This document shows positions 1-9,384 of a stretch of DNA of 64,000 nt, piece by piece. The stretch's first letter is position 1. Every line of letters starts with the position of its first letter. The notes beneath the pieces were generated by a model. The model was not told the origin of the DNA. It saw only the letters and a list, made by a program, of their open reading frames with translations, and ran no database searches. Both the position numbers and the translations under genes were made by a program. The stretch spans positions 3,038,001-3,102,000 of the forward strand of contig NZ_CAMDRE010000001.1 of assembly GCF_945906775.1 (NCBI RefSeq), read 5' to 3'. The stretch is from Citrobacter sp. Marseille-Q6884 (GTDB lineage Bacteria; Pseudomonadota; Gammaproteobacteria; Enterobacterales; Enterobacteriaceae).

Positions 1-13
1 AGCAGGGAAATCA

Positions 14-2176
14 ATGACAGAAAAAATAAAACACACTGCCGCGCCGGTAACGGGCAATGATGAAATTGATATCGGCCGTCTGGTCGGGACGGTGGTGGAA
101 GCGCGCTGGTGGGTGCTTGCCATTACCGCCGCCTTCGGGCTGTGTGGCGCGATCTACACGCTGTTTGCCACCCCGATCTACAGTGCGGATGCGCTGGTGC
201 AAATTGAGCAAAACACCGGAAATTCTCTGGTCCAGGATATTGGCTCGGCGTTATCGAACAAGCCGCCCGCGTCCGAAGCAGAAATTCAGCTCATTCAGTC
301 TCGACTGGTGTTAGGGAAAACGGTGGACGATCTCAATCTGGATATCGCGGTCACGAAAGAGACATTTCCGCTCGTCGGCGCGGGTTGGGATCGCCTGATG
401 GGTCGCCAGAACGAAACGGTCAACGTGACGACGTTTACGTTGCCAACGTCGATGAATGAACAGACCTTCACCCTTACCGTGTTGAATGACAAACGTTATC
501 AGTTGAACAGTGACGAGGGATTTAACGCCAAAGGTCAGGTTGGGGAGTTACTGAATCACGACGGCGTAACGATGCAGGTTGGGGCCATCCATGCCCGTCC
601 GGGGAGTGAATTTACCGTCAGTAAGTTCTCCACGCTGGGGATGATCAATAACCTGCAAAATAATCTGAGCGTGACGGAAACCGGGAAAGATACGGGCGTA
701 TTAAGCCTGACGTTTACCGGAGAGGACCGCGAAAAAATCCGTCAGATCCTCGACAGTATTACCCGCAACTATCTGGAACAAAACGTGGCGCGGAAATCCG
801 AAGAGGCAGCGAAAAGTCTGGCGTTTCTGGCGAAACAGCTGCCGGAAGTGCGTAACCGTCTGGACGCTGCTGAAAACCGGTTGAACGCGTTTCGTCAGGA
901 TAAAGATTCGGTCGATTTGCCGCTGGAAGCCAAAGCGGTGCTGGATTCGATGGTCAATATTGACGCTCAGCTCAATGAACTGACATTCAAAGAGGCTGAA
1001 ATCTCCAAACTGTTTACCAAAGCGCATCCGGCCTATCGCACGCTGTTGGAAAAGCGTCAGGCGCTGGAGGACGAGAAAAGCAAGCTGAACGGACGCGTAA
1101 CCGCGATGCCGAAAACGCAGCAGGAAATTGTCCGTTTGACTCGCGATGTCGAATCTGGTCAGCAGGTTTACATGCAATTGTTGAACAAACAGCAGGAGCT
1201 GAAGATCACCGAAGCCAGTACGGTAGGCGATGTTCGCATTGTAGACCCTGCGATAGCGCAACCCGGCGTGCTGAAACCGAAAACCACGCTGATTATTCTT
1301 GGCAGCATTATTCTCGGCCTGATGCTTTCTGTGGTGAGCGTGCTTTTGCGGTCGTTGTTTAATCGTGGAATAGAAAGCCCGCAGGTACTGGAAGAGAACG
1401 GTATCAATGTCTATGCCAGTATTCCGCTTTCCGAGTGGCAAAAGGCGCGCGATAACGTTCAGACCATCAAAGGGGTAAAGCGCTATAAGCAGAGTCAGCT
1501 GTTAGCGATTGGGAATCCAACCGACCTGGCGATAGAGGCCGTGCGCAGCCTGCGAACCAGTCTGCACTTCGCCATGATGCAGGCGCGAAACAATGTACTG
1601 ATGCTGACCGGGGTCAGTCCATCGATTGGGAAAACGTTTGTCTGCGCCAACCTGGCCGCGGTGATTAGCCAGACCCACAAACGCGTGCTGCTGATCGACT
1701 GCGATATGCGTAAAGGCTACACACACGAACTGCTCGGGACCGATAACGTCAACGGCCTGTCCGATATTCTCATCGGCAAAGGCGACATCACTTCCTGCGC
1801 AAAACCGACCTCAATCCCGAATTTTGATCTGGTGCCTCGCGGCCAGATCCCGCCTAACCCTTCAGAACTTCTGATGAGCGAACGCTTTGGTGAGCTTATG
1901 GCCTGGGCCAGCGCACATTATGACCTGGTGCTCATTGATACCCCGCCAATCCTCGCCGTGACCGATGCCGCGATTGTTGGCCGTCACGTCGGAACCACGC
2001 TGATGGTCGCGCGTTACGCCGTCAATACGCTGAAAGAGGTGGAAACCAGTCTGGGGCGGTTTGAGCAGAACGGGATTCAGGTGAAAGGGGTGATCCTCAA
2101 CTCCATCTTCCGGCGCGCCAGCGGGTATCAGGATTACGGTTACTACGAATACGAGTACACGTCTGATTCGAAATAA
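14..2176 (+). CDS. wzc: Colanic acid tyrosine-protein kinase Wzc
   Basis: Inner-membrane BY-kinase and polysaccharide co-polymerase that controls colanic acid polymerisation and export together with Wza and the phosphatase Wzb. The 720 residues match the usual length. An N-terminal Wzz-type domain is bounded by membrane segments near residues 30-50 and 425-447. The cytoplasmic kinase carries Walker A at 533-541 (K540, T541), Walker A' (IDCDMR) ending just before Y569, and Walker B (VLIDTPP). The C-terminal tyrosine cluster is intact at Y705, Y708, Y710, Y711, Y713 and Y715. Fixed knowledge: cycles of phosphorylation on this cluster are needed for export. A purine-rich ribosome site sits at 4-8. 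It is the first gene in the window; wza and wzb should lie just upstream. Confidence 0.97.
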   Translation: MTEKIKHTAAPVTGNDEIDIGRLVGTVVEARWWVLAITAAFGLCGAIYTLFATPIYSADALVQIEQNTGNSLVQDIGSALSNKPPASEAEIQLIQSRLVLGKTVDDLNLDIAVTKETFPLVGAGWDRLMGRQNETVNVTTFTLPTSMNEQTFTLTVLNDKRYQLNSDEGFNAKGQVGELLNHDGVTMQVGAIHARPGSEFTVSKFSTLGMINNLQNNLSVTETGKDTGVLSLTFTGEDREKIRQILDSITRNYLEQNVARKSEEAAKSLAFLAKQLPEVRNRLDAAENRLNAFRQDKDSVDLPLEAKAVLDSMVNIDAQLNELTFKEAEISKLFTKAHPAYRTLLEKRQALEDEKSKLNGRVTAMPKTQQEIVRLTRDVESGQQVYMQLLNKQQELKITEASTVGDVRIVDPAIAQPGVLKPKTTLIILGSIILGLMLSVVSVLLRSLFNRGIESPQVLEENGINVYASIPLSEWQKARDNVQTIKGVKRYKQSQLLAIGNPTDLAIEAVRSLRTSLHFAMMQARNNVLMLTGVSPSIGKTFVCANLAAVISQTHKRVLLIDCDMRKGYTHELLGTDNVNGLSDILIGKGDITSCAKPTSIPNFDLVPRGQIPPNPSELLMSERFGELMAWASAHYDLVLIDTPPILAVTDAAIVGRHVGTTLMVARYAVNTLKEVETSLGRFEQNGIQVKGVILNSIFRRASGYQDYGYYEYEYTSDSK

Positions 2177-2212
2177 ATAGCGCCGTCAGGCAACACTATC
2201 TGGAAGAAGAAA

Positions 2213-3055
2213 ATGACAACAGACAACCCGCTAATTTCAATTTATATGCCGACCTGGAATCGTCAGCAACTGGCGATTCGGGCGATAAAATCGGTGCTGC
2301 GCCAGGACTATCCTCATTGGGAAATGATCATTGTGGATGACTGTTCTTCCTCATGGGAACAACTGCAGCAGTTTGTCGAGGAGCTGAACGACCCGCGTGT
2401 CAGCTACACGCATAATGCCATTAACGCCGGAGCCTGCGCGGTACGCAATCAGGCCATTATGCAGGCCAGTGGGCAATACATTACCGGTATTGATGACGAC
2501 GACGAGTGGACACCTGACCGCCTGAGCGTTTTCCTTAAATATCGCCATCAGTTGGTCACGCGCGCATTTTTGTATGCCAATGATTATGTTTGCGAAGGCG
2601 AAGTCTATTCGCAGCCAGCCAGTCTGCCTCTCTATCCCAAGTCGGTCTATTCGCGACGTAAGTTCTATAAACGCAACATCATTGGCAATCAGGTCTTTAC
2701 CTGGGCCTGGCGTTTTAAAGCCTGCCTGTTCGATACAACGCTGAAAGCCGCACAGGATTACGACATTTTCCTGCGCATGGTGGTGGCGTATGGCGAACCC
2801 TGGAAGGTCAAAGAGGCAACGCAAATCCTGCATGTTAATCACGGTGAAATGCGCATCACTTCTTCGCCGCATAAGTTTTCCGGTTATTTCCAGTTCTACC
2901 GCAAGCACAAAGGCAAATTTGACCGGGCCAGCAAAAAATATCAGCTGTTTACCCTCTATCAGATCCGTAATAAACGGATGAACTGGCGCACGTTGTTGAC
3001 GCTGCTTTCTGTACGTAACGGCAAGCGACTGGCCGATGGACTGCGAGGGCGTTAA
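2213..3055 (+). CDS. wcaA: Colanic acid glycosyltransferase WcaA
   Basis: Family 2 (GT-A fold) glycosyltransferase that adds a sugar from a nucleotide donor to the lipid-linked colanic acid repeat at the cytoplasmic face. The nucleotide-binding VDD is at residues 41-43 and the metal-binding acidic run (four Asp) at 94-97. At 280 residues it is full length and has no membrane segment. It lies 36 bases after wzc and 2 bases before wcaB, inside the operon. The exact donor and linkage cannot be read from the sequence. Confidence 0.94.
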   Translation: MTTDNPLISIYMPTWNRQQLAIRAIKSVLRQDYPHWEMIIVDDCSSSWEQLQQFVEELNDPRVSYTHNAINAGACAVRNQAIMQASGQYITGIDDDDEWTPDRLSVFLKYRHQLVTRAFLYANDYVCEGEVYSQPASLPLYPKSVYSRRKFYKRNIIGNQVFTWAWRFKACLFDTTLKAAQDYDIFLRMVVAYGEPWKVKEATQILHVNHGEMRITSSPHKFSGYFQFYRKHKGKFDRASKKYQLFTLYQIRNKRMNWRTLLTLLSVRNGKRLADGLRGR

Positions 3056-3057
3056 GG

Positions 3058-3546
3058 ATGATGGAAGATTTACGCGCGAACGGCTGGAGTCTGCGTCCCT
3101 GCTGCATGGTGGTGGCCTATCGGATTGCCCATTTTTGCTCCGTCTGGCGTAAAAAGAATGTGCTGAACAATCTCTGGGCCGCACCAATGCTGGTGATGTA
3201 TCGCTTGATCACGGAAGGCCTGTTTGGCTATGAGATTCAGGCTGCCGCATCGATTGGGCGTCGTTTCACCATCCATCATGGCTATGCGATTGTCATCAAC
3301 AAACACGTTGTGGCGGGGGATGATTTTACCCTGCGCCATGGCGTGACCATTGGTAATGTCGGGGAAAAAGATATGCGCTGCCCGGTGATTGGTAACGGTG
3401 TCGAGCTGGGTGCGAATGTCGTTCTGCTCGGCGATGTCACTATTGGTCATAACGTCACGATTGGCGCCGGCAGCGTCGTGCTTGACAGCGTCCCCGACAA
3501 CACGCTGGTGGTGGGGGAAAAAGCACGGGTGAAGGTAACGAAATGA
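3058..3546 (+). CDS. wcaB: Colanic acid O-acetyltransferase WcaB
   Basis: Serine-acetyltransferase-like acyltransferase thought to O-acetylate colanic acid from acetyl-CoA. The second half (about residues 65-155) shows hexapeptide-repeat periodicity typical of a left-handed beta helix, with a His-rich entry (TIHHGYA) and a DFTLRHGVTIGN segment that resembles the CysE active-site region. The 162 residues equal the family length. The stop overlaps the wcaC start by four bases (ATGA), suggesting translational coupling. Which sugar is acetylated is not visible here. Confidence 0.93.
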   Translation: MMEDLRANGWSLRPCCMVVAYRIAHFCSVWRKKNVLNNLWAAPMLVMYRLITEGLFGYEIQAAASIGRRFTIHHGYAIVINKHVVAGDDFTLRHGVTIGNVGEKDMRCPVIGNGVELGANVVLLGDVTIGHNVTIGAGSVVLDSVPDNTLVVGEKARVKVTK

Positions 3547-4760
3547 ATATCTTACAGTTTAATGTTCGACTCGCAGAAGGCGGCGCGGCCGGTGTGGCGT
3601 TAGATCTGCACCTGCGGGCTCTGGAAAAAGGGCTGTCGTCGCGCTTTGTGTATGGTTATGGCAAAGGGGGTAAGAAGAGCGTAAGCCACGATAGCTATCC
3701 ACACGTCATTAAGCACACGTCGCGTCTGACATCAGCCGCAAACATGGCGCTGTTTCGCCTGGCCAACCGCGATTTGTTTGGCAATCTCGACAATTTGTAT
3801 CGCACCGTTACCCGAACGTCTGGCCCGTTGGTACTGCATTTTCATGTCCTGCATAGCTACTGGTTGAACCTGGAAGAGGTGGTGGCATTTTGCCAGAGCG
3901 TGAAAGCGCATAAACCGGATATCACCTTCGTCTGGACGCTGCATGACCACTGGAGCGTCACCGGGCGCTGCGCGTTCACCGATGGCTGTGAAGGCTGGAA
4001 AACGGGCTGTCAAAAATGCCCGACGCTGACCAACTATCCCCCGGTAAAAATCGATAAAGCCCGACAGCAACTCCCCGGTAAACGCCAGATGTTTCGCGCC
4101 ATGCTGGCGTTGGGTTGCCAGTTTATCTCTCCCAGCCAGCATGTAGCCGACGCATTTAACGCGCTGTACGGCGCAGGTCGTTGCAGCATTATTAATAATG
4201 GTATCGATATCGCCACAGAAGCCATGCTTGCTGACTTGTCCCCAAAAGAAGAACGTCGCAGCAGACCGAACATTGCGGTGGTGGCGCATGACCTGCGTTA
4301 TGACGGGAAAACCTGTCAGCGGCTGGTACGGGAAATGATCGCGCTGGGCGACAAGGTCGCGCTGCATACCTTCGGTAAATTTTCCCCGTTCACGGGTGAC
4401 AATGTGACCAACCACGGGTTTGAAACCGATAAACGCCGGTTAATGAGCACCCTCAATCAGATGGATGCGCTGGTGTTCAGTTCGCGGGTCGATAACTACC
4501 CGCTGATTTTGTGCGAAGCACTCTCAATCGGAGTGCCGGTGATCGCCACGCACAGCGAAGCGGCGCAGGAAGTGCTGGCTAAGGTGGGCGGTAAAACGTT
4601 TAGCGATGCGGAGGTTCTGCAACGGGTACAACAGAATAAGTCAGAGATCGCGCAGGCGGTATTTGGCACGTCGCTTGCGGCATTCAGCCAGCGCAGTCGG
4701 GTCGCATACAGTGGGCAACAGATGCTGGAGGAGTATGTCTCGTTCTATCAGAGTCTGTAG
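3543..4760 (+). CDS. wcaC: Colanic acid glycosyltransferase WcaC
   Basis: Family 4-type (GT-B fold) glycosyltransferase of colanic acid assembly, 405 residues as in E. coli. The N-terminal half has the acceptor-domain glycine-rich turn (AEGGAAGVA, residues 11-19). The C-terminal half has the donor-binding segment with an acidic-x7-acidic pattern (DNYPLILCE) followed by GVPVIAT. A cysteine-rich patch (CAFTDGCEGWKTGCQKC) near residue 140 is characteristic of this subgroup. It overlaps wcaB by 4 bases and wcaD by 26 bases. Confidence 0.94.
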   Translation: MNILQFNVRLAEGGAAGVALDLHLRALEKGLSSRFVYGYGKGGKKSVSHDSYPHVIKHTSRLTSAANMALFRLANRDLFGNLDNLYRTVTRTSGPLVLHFHVLHSYWLNLEEVVAFCQSVKAHKPDITFVWTLHDHWSVTGRCAFTDGCEGWKTGCQKCPTLTNYPPVKIDKARQQLPGKRQMFRAMLALGCQFISPSQHVADAFNALYGAGRCSIINNGIDIATEAMLADLSPKEERRSRPNIAVVAHDLRYDGKTCQRLVREMIALGDKVALHTFGKFSPFTGDNVTNHGFETDKRRLMSTLNQMDALVFSSRVDNYPLILCEALSIGVPVIATHSEAAQEVLAKVGGKTFSDAEVLQRVQQNKSEIAQAVFGTSLAAFSQRSRVAYSGQQMLEEYVSFYQSL

Positions 4761-5952
4761 CTATCTGGTGTTACCGCTGCTCTATCTGCTGGTTAACGTC
4801 AAGCTCGCGCAACTGGGTGAAAGTTTTCCTGTCACTGTAGTCACTTTTTTACCGCTTCTGTTGCTGCTGTTCATCGAGCGCATCAATATCAAAAAGCTGC
4901 TGATTGCGTTGGGTATTGGCGGCGGGCTGACGGCGTTTAACTATCTCTTCGGCCAGTCGCTGGATGCCAGCAAGTATGTGACGTCCGCAATGCTGTTTGT
5001 CTATACCGTGATCATTATTGGCATGGTATGGAGTATTCGCTTTAAAACCATTTCGCCACATAACTACCGTAAGATCTTACGCTTCTTCTGGCTGGTGGTG
5101 GGGGTGGTGGTAGGTCTGGCGGCGGTTGAAATGGCACAGATTATTTTCAGCGGCGGCAGCAGTTTAATGGAAGCTATTTCGAAATATCTTATTTACAGCA
5201 ATAGCTATGTTCTGAACTTTATTAAGTTTGGTGGTAAGCGAACCACTGCACTTTATTTTGAGCCGGCATTCTTCGCTCTGGCGTTAATCTCAATTTGGCT
5301 CAGTATCAAACAGTTTGGTATCAAAACACCTAAGTCCGATGCTATGATTCTTGTCGGGGTAATATTATCAGGATCGTTTTCAGGGGTAATGACGTTCATT
5401 TTATTTTATCTGTTAGAGTGGGCGTTTCAGTATCTCAATAAAGAAGCGATAAAAAAGAAGTTGCCGCTGGCGATTATCTCACTGAGCGTGTTTTTGGTTG
5501 GGGTTATATTTGCCTTCCCTTACATCGCAACCCGTGTCGGTGATTTAGGGACTGAAGGTTCGTCATCGTATTACCGTATCGTTGGCCCGCTGGTCATGGT
5601 GGGATATTCATTACTGAATGTTGACGGTGTCGTTAGATTTGGGTCGCTTTATGAATATGTTGCATCATTCGGAATTTTTAACGGTGCAGACGTGGGTAAA
5701 ACAATAGATAATGGTTTGTATCTGCTGATTATTTATTTCTCATGGTTCGCCGTATTGTTAACGCTATGGTACATGGGGAAAGTCCTGAAAATGACGTTGA
5801 ATGCGTTTGGTGATAATCAGAATTATCGGGTGCAACTTTATCTTTTTACACCGCTGTCACTGTTTTTCACAGGGTCAGTATTTAGCCCGGAATACGCTTT
5901 TTTAATTGTGTGCCCGTTTATTTTACGCAAGGCGCTGAATATCGCGAGGTAA
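4735..5952 (+). CDS. wcaD: Putative colanic acid polymerase WcaD
   Basis: Polytopic inner-membrane protein believed to be the Wzy-type polymerase joining colanic acid repeat units in the periplasm. I chose the ATG at 4735, inside the wcaC end, because GGAGGAG lies directly upstream (4727-4733) and the product is then 405 residues beginning MSRSIRVC, like E. coli WcaD. A longer open frame upstream has non-membrane, Arg-rich sequence and is a shadow of wcaC. Many hydrophobic segments run through the whole length, with a large loop near the middle that is typical of polymerases. The assignment as polymerase rests on topology and locus. Confidence 0.92.
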   Translation: MSRSIRVCSYLVLPLLYLLVNVKLAQLGESFPVTVVTFLPLLLLLFIERINIKKLLIALGIGGGLTAFNYLFGQSLDASKYVTSAMLFVYTVIIIGMVWSIRFKTISPHNYRKILRFFWLVVGVVVGLAAVEMAQIIFSGGSSLMEAISKYLIYSNSYVLNFIKFGGKRTTALYFEPAFFALALISIWLSIKQFGIKTPKSDAMILVGVILSGSFSGVMTFILFYLLEWAFQYLNKEAIKKKLPLAIISLSVFLVGVIFAFPYIATRVGDLGTEGSSSYYRIVGPLVMVGYSLLNVDGVVRFGSLYEYVASFGIFNGADVGKTIDNGLYLLIIYFSWFAVLLTLWYMGKVLKMTLNAFGDNQNYRVQLYLFTPLSLFFTGSVFSPEYAFLIVCPFILRKALNIAR

Positions 5953-5957
5953 TTCAT

Positions 5958-6704
5958 ATGCTGCTCAGTATTATCACCGTTGCCTTTCGCAACCTGCAGG
6001 GCGTTGTCGATACACACGCGTCATTGGCGCATCTGGCGCAGGCAGGCGATATCCGGTTTGAATGGATTGTTATTGATGGCGGTTCCGTTGATGGCACGCA
6101 GGACTTTCTCGAAAAGTGCAACGGAGAGTATGGGTTACGCTATGTCAGCGAACCGGATAACGGTATCTATGATGCGATGAACAAAGGTATTGCCATGTCG
6201 CGTGGACGGTTCGCTTTATTTCTTAACTCCGGCGATATTCTGCATAAAGAGGCGCCAGACGCGGTTCGTCAATTGAAAACGCAAAGCGATAACGCGATGG
6301 TGATCGGTGACGCATTACTGGATTTTGGCAATGGACACAAAATTAAGCGCCGCGCCAAACCCGGCTGGTATATTTATCACAGCTTACCGGCCAGTCATCA
6401 GGCTATCTTTTTTCCGTTAACCGGGCTCCACACCTGGCGTTATGACTTGCAATATAAAATATCATCAGATTACGCACTGGCAGCCAAATTGTATAAATCC
6501 GGTTTTGTGTTTAAAAAAATAACAGGACTGGTGTCAGAGTTTTCTATGGGTGGTATCTCTACGACGAATAATCTGGAGTTGTGTCGGGATGCCAAAAAAG
6601 TCCAGCGCCAAATATTACATATGCCAGGTTTCTGGGCTGAACTCTCTCAATATTTACGCTTGCGAACAACCGGCAAAGCCCGAGCGTTATATGGCAAAAC
6701 CTAA
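5958..6704 (+). CDS. wcaE: Colanic acid glycosyltransferase WcaE
   Basis: Family 2 glycosyltransferase of the colanic acid repeat unit, 248 residues when started at the ATG at 5958 (MLLSIITVAF), which has GAGGT eight bases upstream; the frame is open further upstream but that part lies within wcaD. The GT-A motifs are visible: IDGGS near residue 37 and the LNSGD metal-site region near residue 88, plus the subgroup motif EPDNGIYDAMNKG. No membrane segments. It follows wcaD by 5 bases and precedes wcaF by 9. Confidence 0.93.
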   Translation: MLLSIITVAFRNLQGVVDTHASLAHLAQAGDIRFEWIVIDGGSVDGTQDFLEKCNGEYGLRYVSEPDNGIYDAMNKGIAMSRGRFALFLNSGDILHKEAPDAVRQLKTQSDNAMVIGDALLDFGNGHKIKRRAKPGWYIYHSLPASHQAIFFPLTGLHTWRYDLQYKISSDYALAAKLYKSGFVFKKITGLVSEFSMGGISTTNNLELCRDAKKVQRQILHMPGFWAELSQYLRLRTTGKARALYGKT

Positions 6705-6713
6705 GAGATAATT

Positions 6714-7268
6714 ATGCAGGAGTTAAACGGCTTCTCGGTACCAAAAGGTTTTCGCGGTGGGGGTGTCATTAAAGTGCAATTATGGTGGGCGGTACAGGCA
6801 ACATTGTTTCGCTGGTCGCCACAGGTAATGTATCGCTGGCGCGCATTTTTATTACGGCTGTTTGGCGCAAAAATAGGAAAGAACGTCGTTATCCGACCTT
6901 CGGTAAAAATTACCTATCCGTGGAAATTAACCCTGGGAGATTACGCCTGGGTGGGGGATGACGCGGTTTTATATACGCTGGGAGATATTTCTGTCGGTAG
7001 CCATTCGGTTATTTCACAGAAAAGTTATTTGTGCACCGGGAGTCATGATTATGCCAGTCAACATTTTGATATTAACGCCACGCCGATTGTGATTGGCGAT
7101 AAATGCTGGCTGGCGACAGATGTTTTTGTCGCGCCTGGCGTGACGATCGGTAATGGCACCGTCGTCGGCGCGCGCAGCAGCGTATTTAAATCGCTACCGG
7201 CAAACGTCATTTGTCGGGGGAATCCGGCAGTTGTTTTGCGTGAACGTATCGAGAAAGTTACTCCCTGA
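6714..7268 (+). CDS. wcaF: Colanic acid O-acetyltransferase WcaF
   Basis: Left-handed beta-helix (LbetaH) acetyltransferase of the NodL/LacA/WcaF type, 184 residues, expected to transfer acetyl from acetyl-CoA to a fucose of colanic acid. Hexapeptide repeats run from about residue 55 to 170, including VVIRPSVKI, VWVGDDAV-like turns and VAPGVTIGNGTVVGARS. The SHDY segment near residue 117 holds the likely catalytic His. The start has a purine-rich site (AGAGATAA). It ends 24 bases before gmd. Confidence 0.93.
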   Translation: MQELNGFSVPKGFRGGGVIKVQLWWAVQATLFRWSPQVMYRWRAFLLRLFGAKIGKNVVIRPSVKITYPWKLTLGDYAWVGDDAVLYTLGDISVGSHSVISQKSYLCTGSHDYASQHFDINATPIVIGDKCWLATDVFVAPGVTIGNGTVVGARSSVFKSLPANVICRGNPAVVLRERIEKVTP

Positions 7269-7292
7269 GGGGATCATTTAAGAGGTAATAAC

Positions 7293-8414
7293 ATGTCAAA
7301 AGTCGCTCTCATTACTGGTGTAACCGGGCAGGATGGTTCTTACCTGGCAGAACTTCTGCTGGAAAAAGGTTATGAAGTTCATGGTATCAAGCGTCGTGCG
7401 TCCTCGTTCAACACCGAGCGCGTGGACCATATCTATCAGGATCCACATTCAGGCAATCCCAGATTCCACCTGCACTATGGCGATTTGACGGACTCTTCCA
7501 ACCTGACCCGTATTTTGCAGGAGGTTCAGCCGGATGAAGTCTATAACCTGGGTGCCATGAGCCACGTGGCGGTGTCATTTGATTCACCAGAATATACCGC
7601 TGACGTTGATGCGATAGGCACGCTGCGCCTGCTCGAAGCGATCCGTTTTCTTGGACTCGAAAAGAAAACCCGTTTCTACCAGGCATCCACCTCTGAACTG
7701 TACGGTCTGGTCCAGGAAATCCCACAGAAAGAGAGCACGCCATTTTACCCGCGCTCGCCTTACGCCGTCGCCAAACTGTATGCCTACTGGATCACCGTTA
7801 ACTACCGTGAATCCTATGGCATGTACGCCTGTAACGGCATCCTCTTTAACCACGAATCCCCGCGTCGGGGTGAAACGTTCGTGACGCGCAAAATCACCCG
7901 TGCCATTGCCAACATTGCGCAGGGGCTGGAGTCATGCCTGTACCTTGGCAACATGGACTCGCTGCGTGACTGGGGACACGCGAAAGATTACGTCCGGATG
8001 CAGTGGATGATGCTGCAACAGGAAAAACCGGAAGATTTTGTCATTGCCACCGGTGTGCAGTACTCCGTACGCCAGTTCGTGGAAATGGCCGCCGCACAGT
8101 TGGGCATCAAATTGCGCTTTGAAGGTCAGGGTGTGGAGGAAAAAGGCATTGTGGTTTCCGTTACTGGGCACGATGCGCCAGGGGTGAAACCGGGTGATGT
8201 GATGGTGGCGGTTGACCCTCGTTATTTCCGTCCGGCTGAAGTGGAAACGCTACTGGGCGATCCGGCCCGGGCGCACGAAAAATTGGGCTGGAAGCCAGAA
8301 ATCACGCTGCGCGAAATGATCGCTGAAATGGTCGCTAACGATCTGGAGGCGGCGAAGAAGCATTCGTTGCTGAAATCTCACGGCTATGAGGTCGCCATCG
8401 CGCTGGAGTACTGA
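7293..8414 (+). CDS. gmd: GDP-mannose 4,6-dehydratase
   Basis: Converts GDP-D-mannose to GDP-4-keto-6-deoxymannose, the first step to GDP-L-fucose for colanic acid. Short-chain dehydrogenase fold: the NADP-binding GVTGQDG is at residues 9-15 and the catalytic set is T133, E135, Y157 and K161 (YAVAK). The 373 residues match the family. AGAGGT at 7280-7285 serves as ribosome site. The next gene, fcl, starts 2 bases after the stop and uses the product directly. Confidence 0.97.
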   Translation: MSKVALITGVTGQDGSYLAELLLEKGYEVHGIKRRASSFNTERVDHIYQDPHSGNPRFHLHYGDLTDSSNLTRILQEVQPDEVYNLGAMSHVAVSFDSPEYTADVDAIGTLRLLEAIRFLGLEKKTRFYQASTSELYGLVQEIPQKESTPFYPRSPYAVAKLYAYWITVNYRESYGMYACNGILFNHESPRRGETFVTRKITRAIANIAQGLESCLYLGNMDSLRDWGHAKDYVRMQWMMLQQEKPEDFVIATGVQYSVRQFVEMAAAQLGIKLRFEGQGVEEKGIVVSVTGHDAPGVKPGDVMVAVDPRYFRPAEVETLLGDPARAHEKLGWKPEITLREMIAEMVANDLEAAKKHSLLKSHGYEVAIALEY

Positions 8415-8416
8415 GG

Positions 8417-9382
8417 ATGATGAAACAACGTATTTTTGTCGCGGGTCATCGCGGGATGGTGGGTTCGGCCATCGTCAGACAACTGTCCCAGCGCGATAAC
8501 GTTGAACTGATACTGCGCACCCGCGATGAGCTTAATCTGCTCGATGGCAGTGCGGTACATCAGTTCTTCGCGACCGAACGCATTGACCAGGTTTATCTGG
8601 CAGCGGCAAAGGTGGGCGGTATTGTGGCAAATAATACTTATCCTGCTGATTTTATTTACGAAAATATGATGATTGAGAGCAACGTCATTCATGCGGCGCA
8701 CAGCAATAACGTGGATAAGCTTATGTTCCTCGGCTCATCCTGCATTTACCCGAAGCAGGCTGCGCAGCCGATGGCGGAGAGTGAGTTGCTATGCGGCCCC
8801 CTGGAGCCGACGAACGAACCCTATGCCATCGCCAAGATTGCCGGGATCAAGCTATGCGAGTCCTATAACCGCCAGTATGGCCGTGATTACCGCTCGGTGA
8901 TGCCGACCAACCTGTATGGGCCGCACGACAACTTTCATCCGAGCAATTCACATGTGATCCCGGCGTTATTGCGTCGCTTTCATGAGGCTTGTCAGCAAAA
9001 TACGCCGGATGTGGTGGTATGGGGAAGCGGCACACCGATGCGCGAGTTTCTGCATGTGGATGATATGGCGGCGGCCAGCATTCATGTGATGGAGCTGGAT
9101 CGTGAGGTCTGGCAGGAATACACCCATCCGATGCTGTCTCACATTAACGTGGGCACCGGGGGGGACTGCACCATCCGTGAGCTGGCGCAGACGATCGCGC
9201 GCGTTGTGGGTTACAAAGGACGCGTGGTGTTTGATGCCAGCAAACCGGACGGCGCGCCGCGCAAATTACTCGACGTCACGCGTTTACACCAGCTTGGGTG
9301 GTATCACGAAGTGTCGCTGGAGGCTGGCCTTGCCAGTACCTGGCAGTGGTTCCTTGAGAATCAGCATCGGTACCGGGGGTAA
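8417..9382 (+). CDS. fcl: GDP-L-fucose synthase
   Basis: Dual-function epimerase/reductase that turns GDP-4-keto-6-deoxymannose into GDP-L-fucose using NADPH (also named wcaG). GHRGMVG at residues 10-16 binds the cofactor. The catalytic triad is S107 (in GSSCIYP), Y136 and K140 (YAIAK), with C109 beside it. The 321 residues are the normal length. The gene opens with two consecutive ATG codons (8417 and 8420); either would work with AGGA just upstream. Confidence 0.97.
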   Translation: MMKQRIFVAGHRGMVGSAIVRQLSQRDNVELILRTRDELNLLDGSAVHQFFATERIDQVYLAAAKVGGIVANNTYPADFIYENMMIESNVIHAAHSNNVDKLMFLGSSCIYPKQAAQPMAESELLCGPLEPTNEPYAIAKIAGIKLCESYNRQYGRDYRSVMPTNLYGPHDNFHPSNSHVIPALLRRFHEACQQNTPDVVVWGSGTPMREFLHVDDMAAASIHVMELDREVWQEYTHPMLSHINVGTGGDCTIRELAQTIARVVGYKGRVVFDASKPDGAPRKLLDVTRLHQLGWYHEVSLEAGLASTWQWFLENQHRYRG

Positions 9383-9384
9383 GC

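Noticed and set aside
701..1441. Long open frame on the minus strand opposite wzc (about 246 codons)
   Set aside because: It mirrors the GC-rich codon usage of wzc, has no ribosome site, and its product shows no domain pattern.
4606..4734. N-terminal extension of wcaD by 43 codons
   Set aside because: Lies entirely within wcaC, Arg-rich, while a GGAGGAG site directly precedes the ATG at 4735 and gives the family length.
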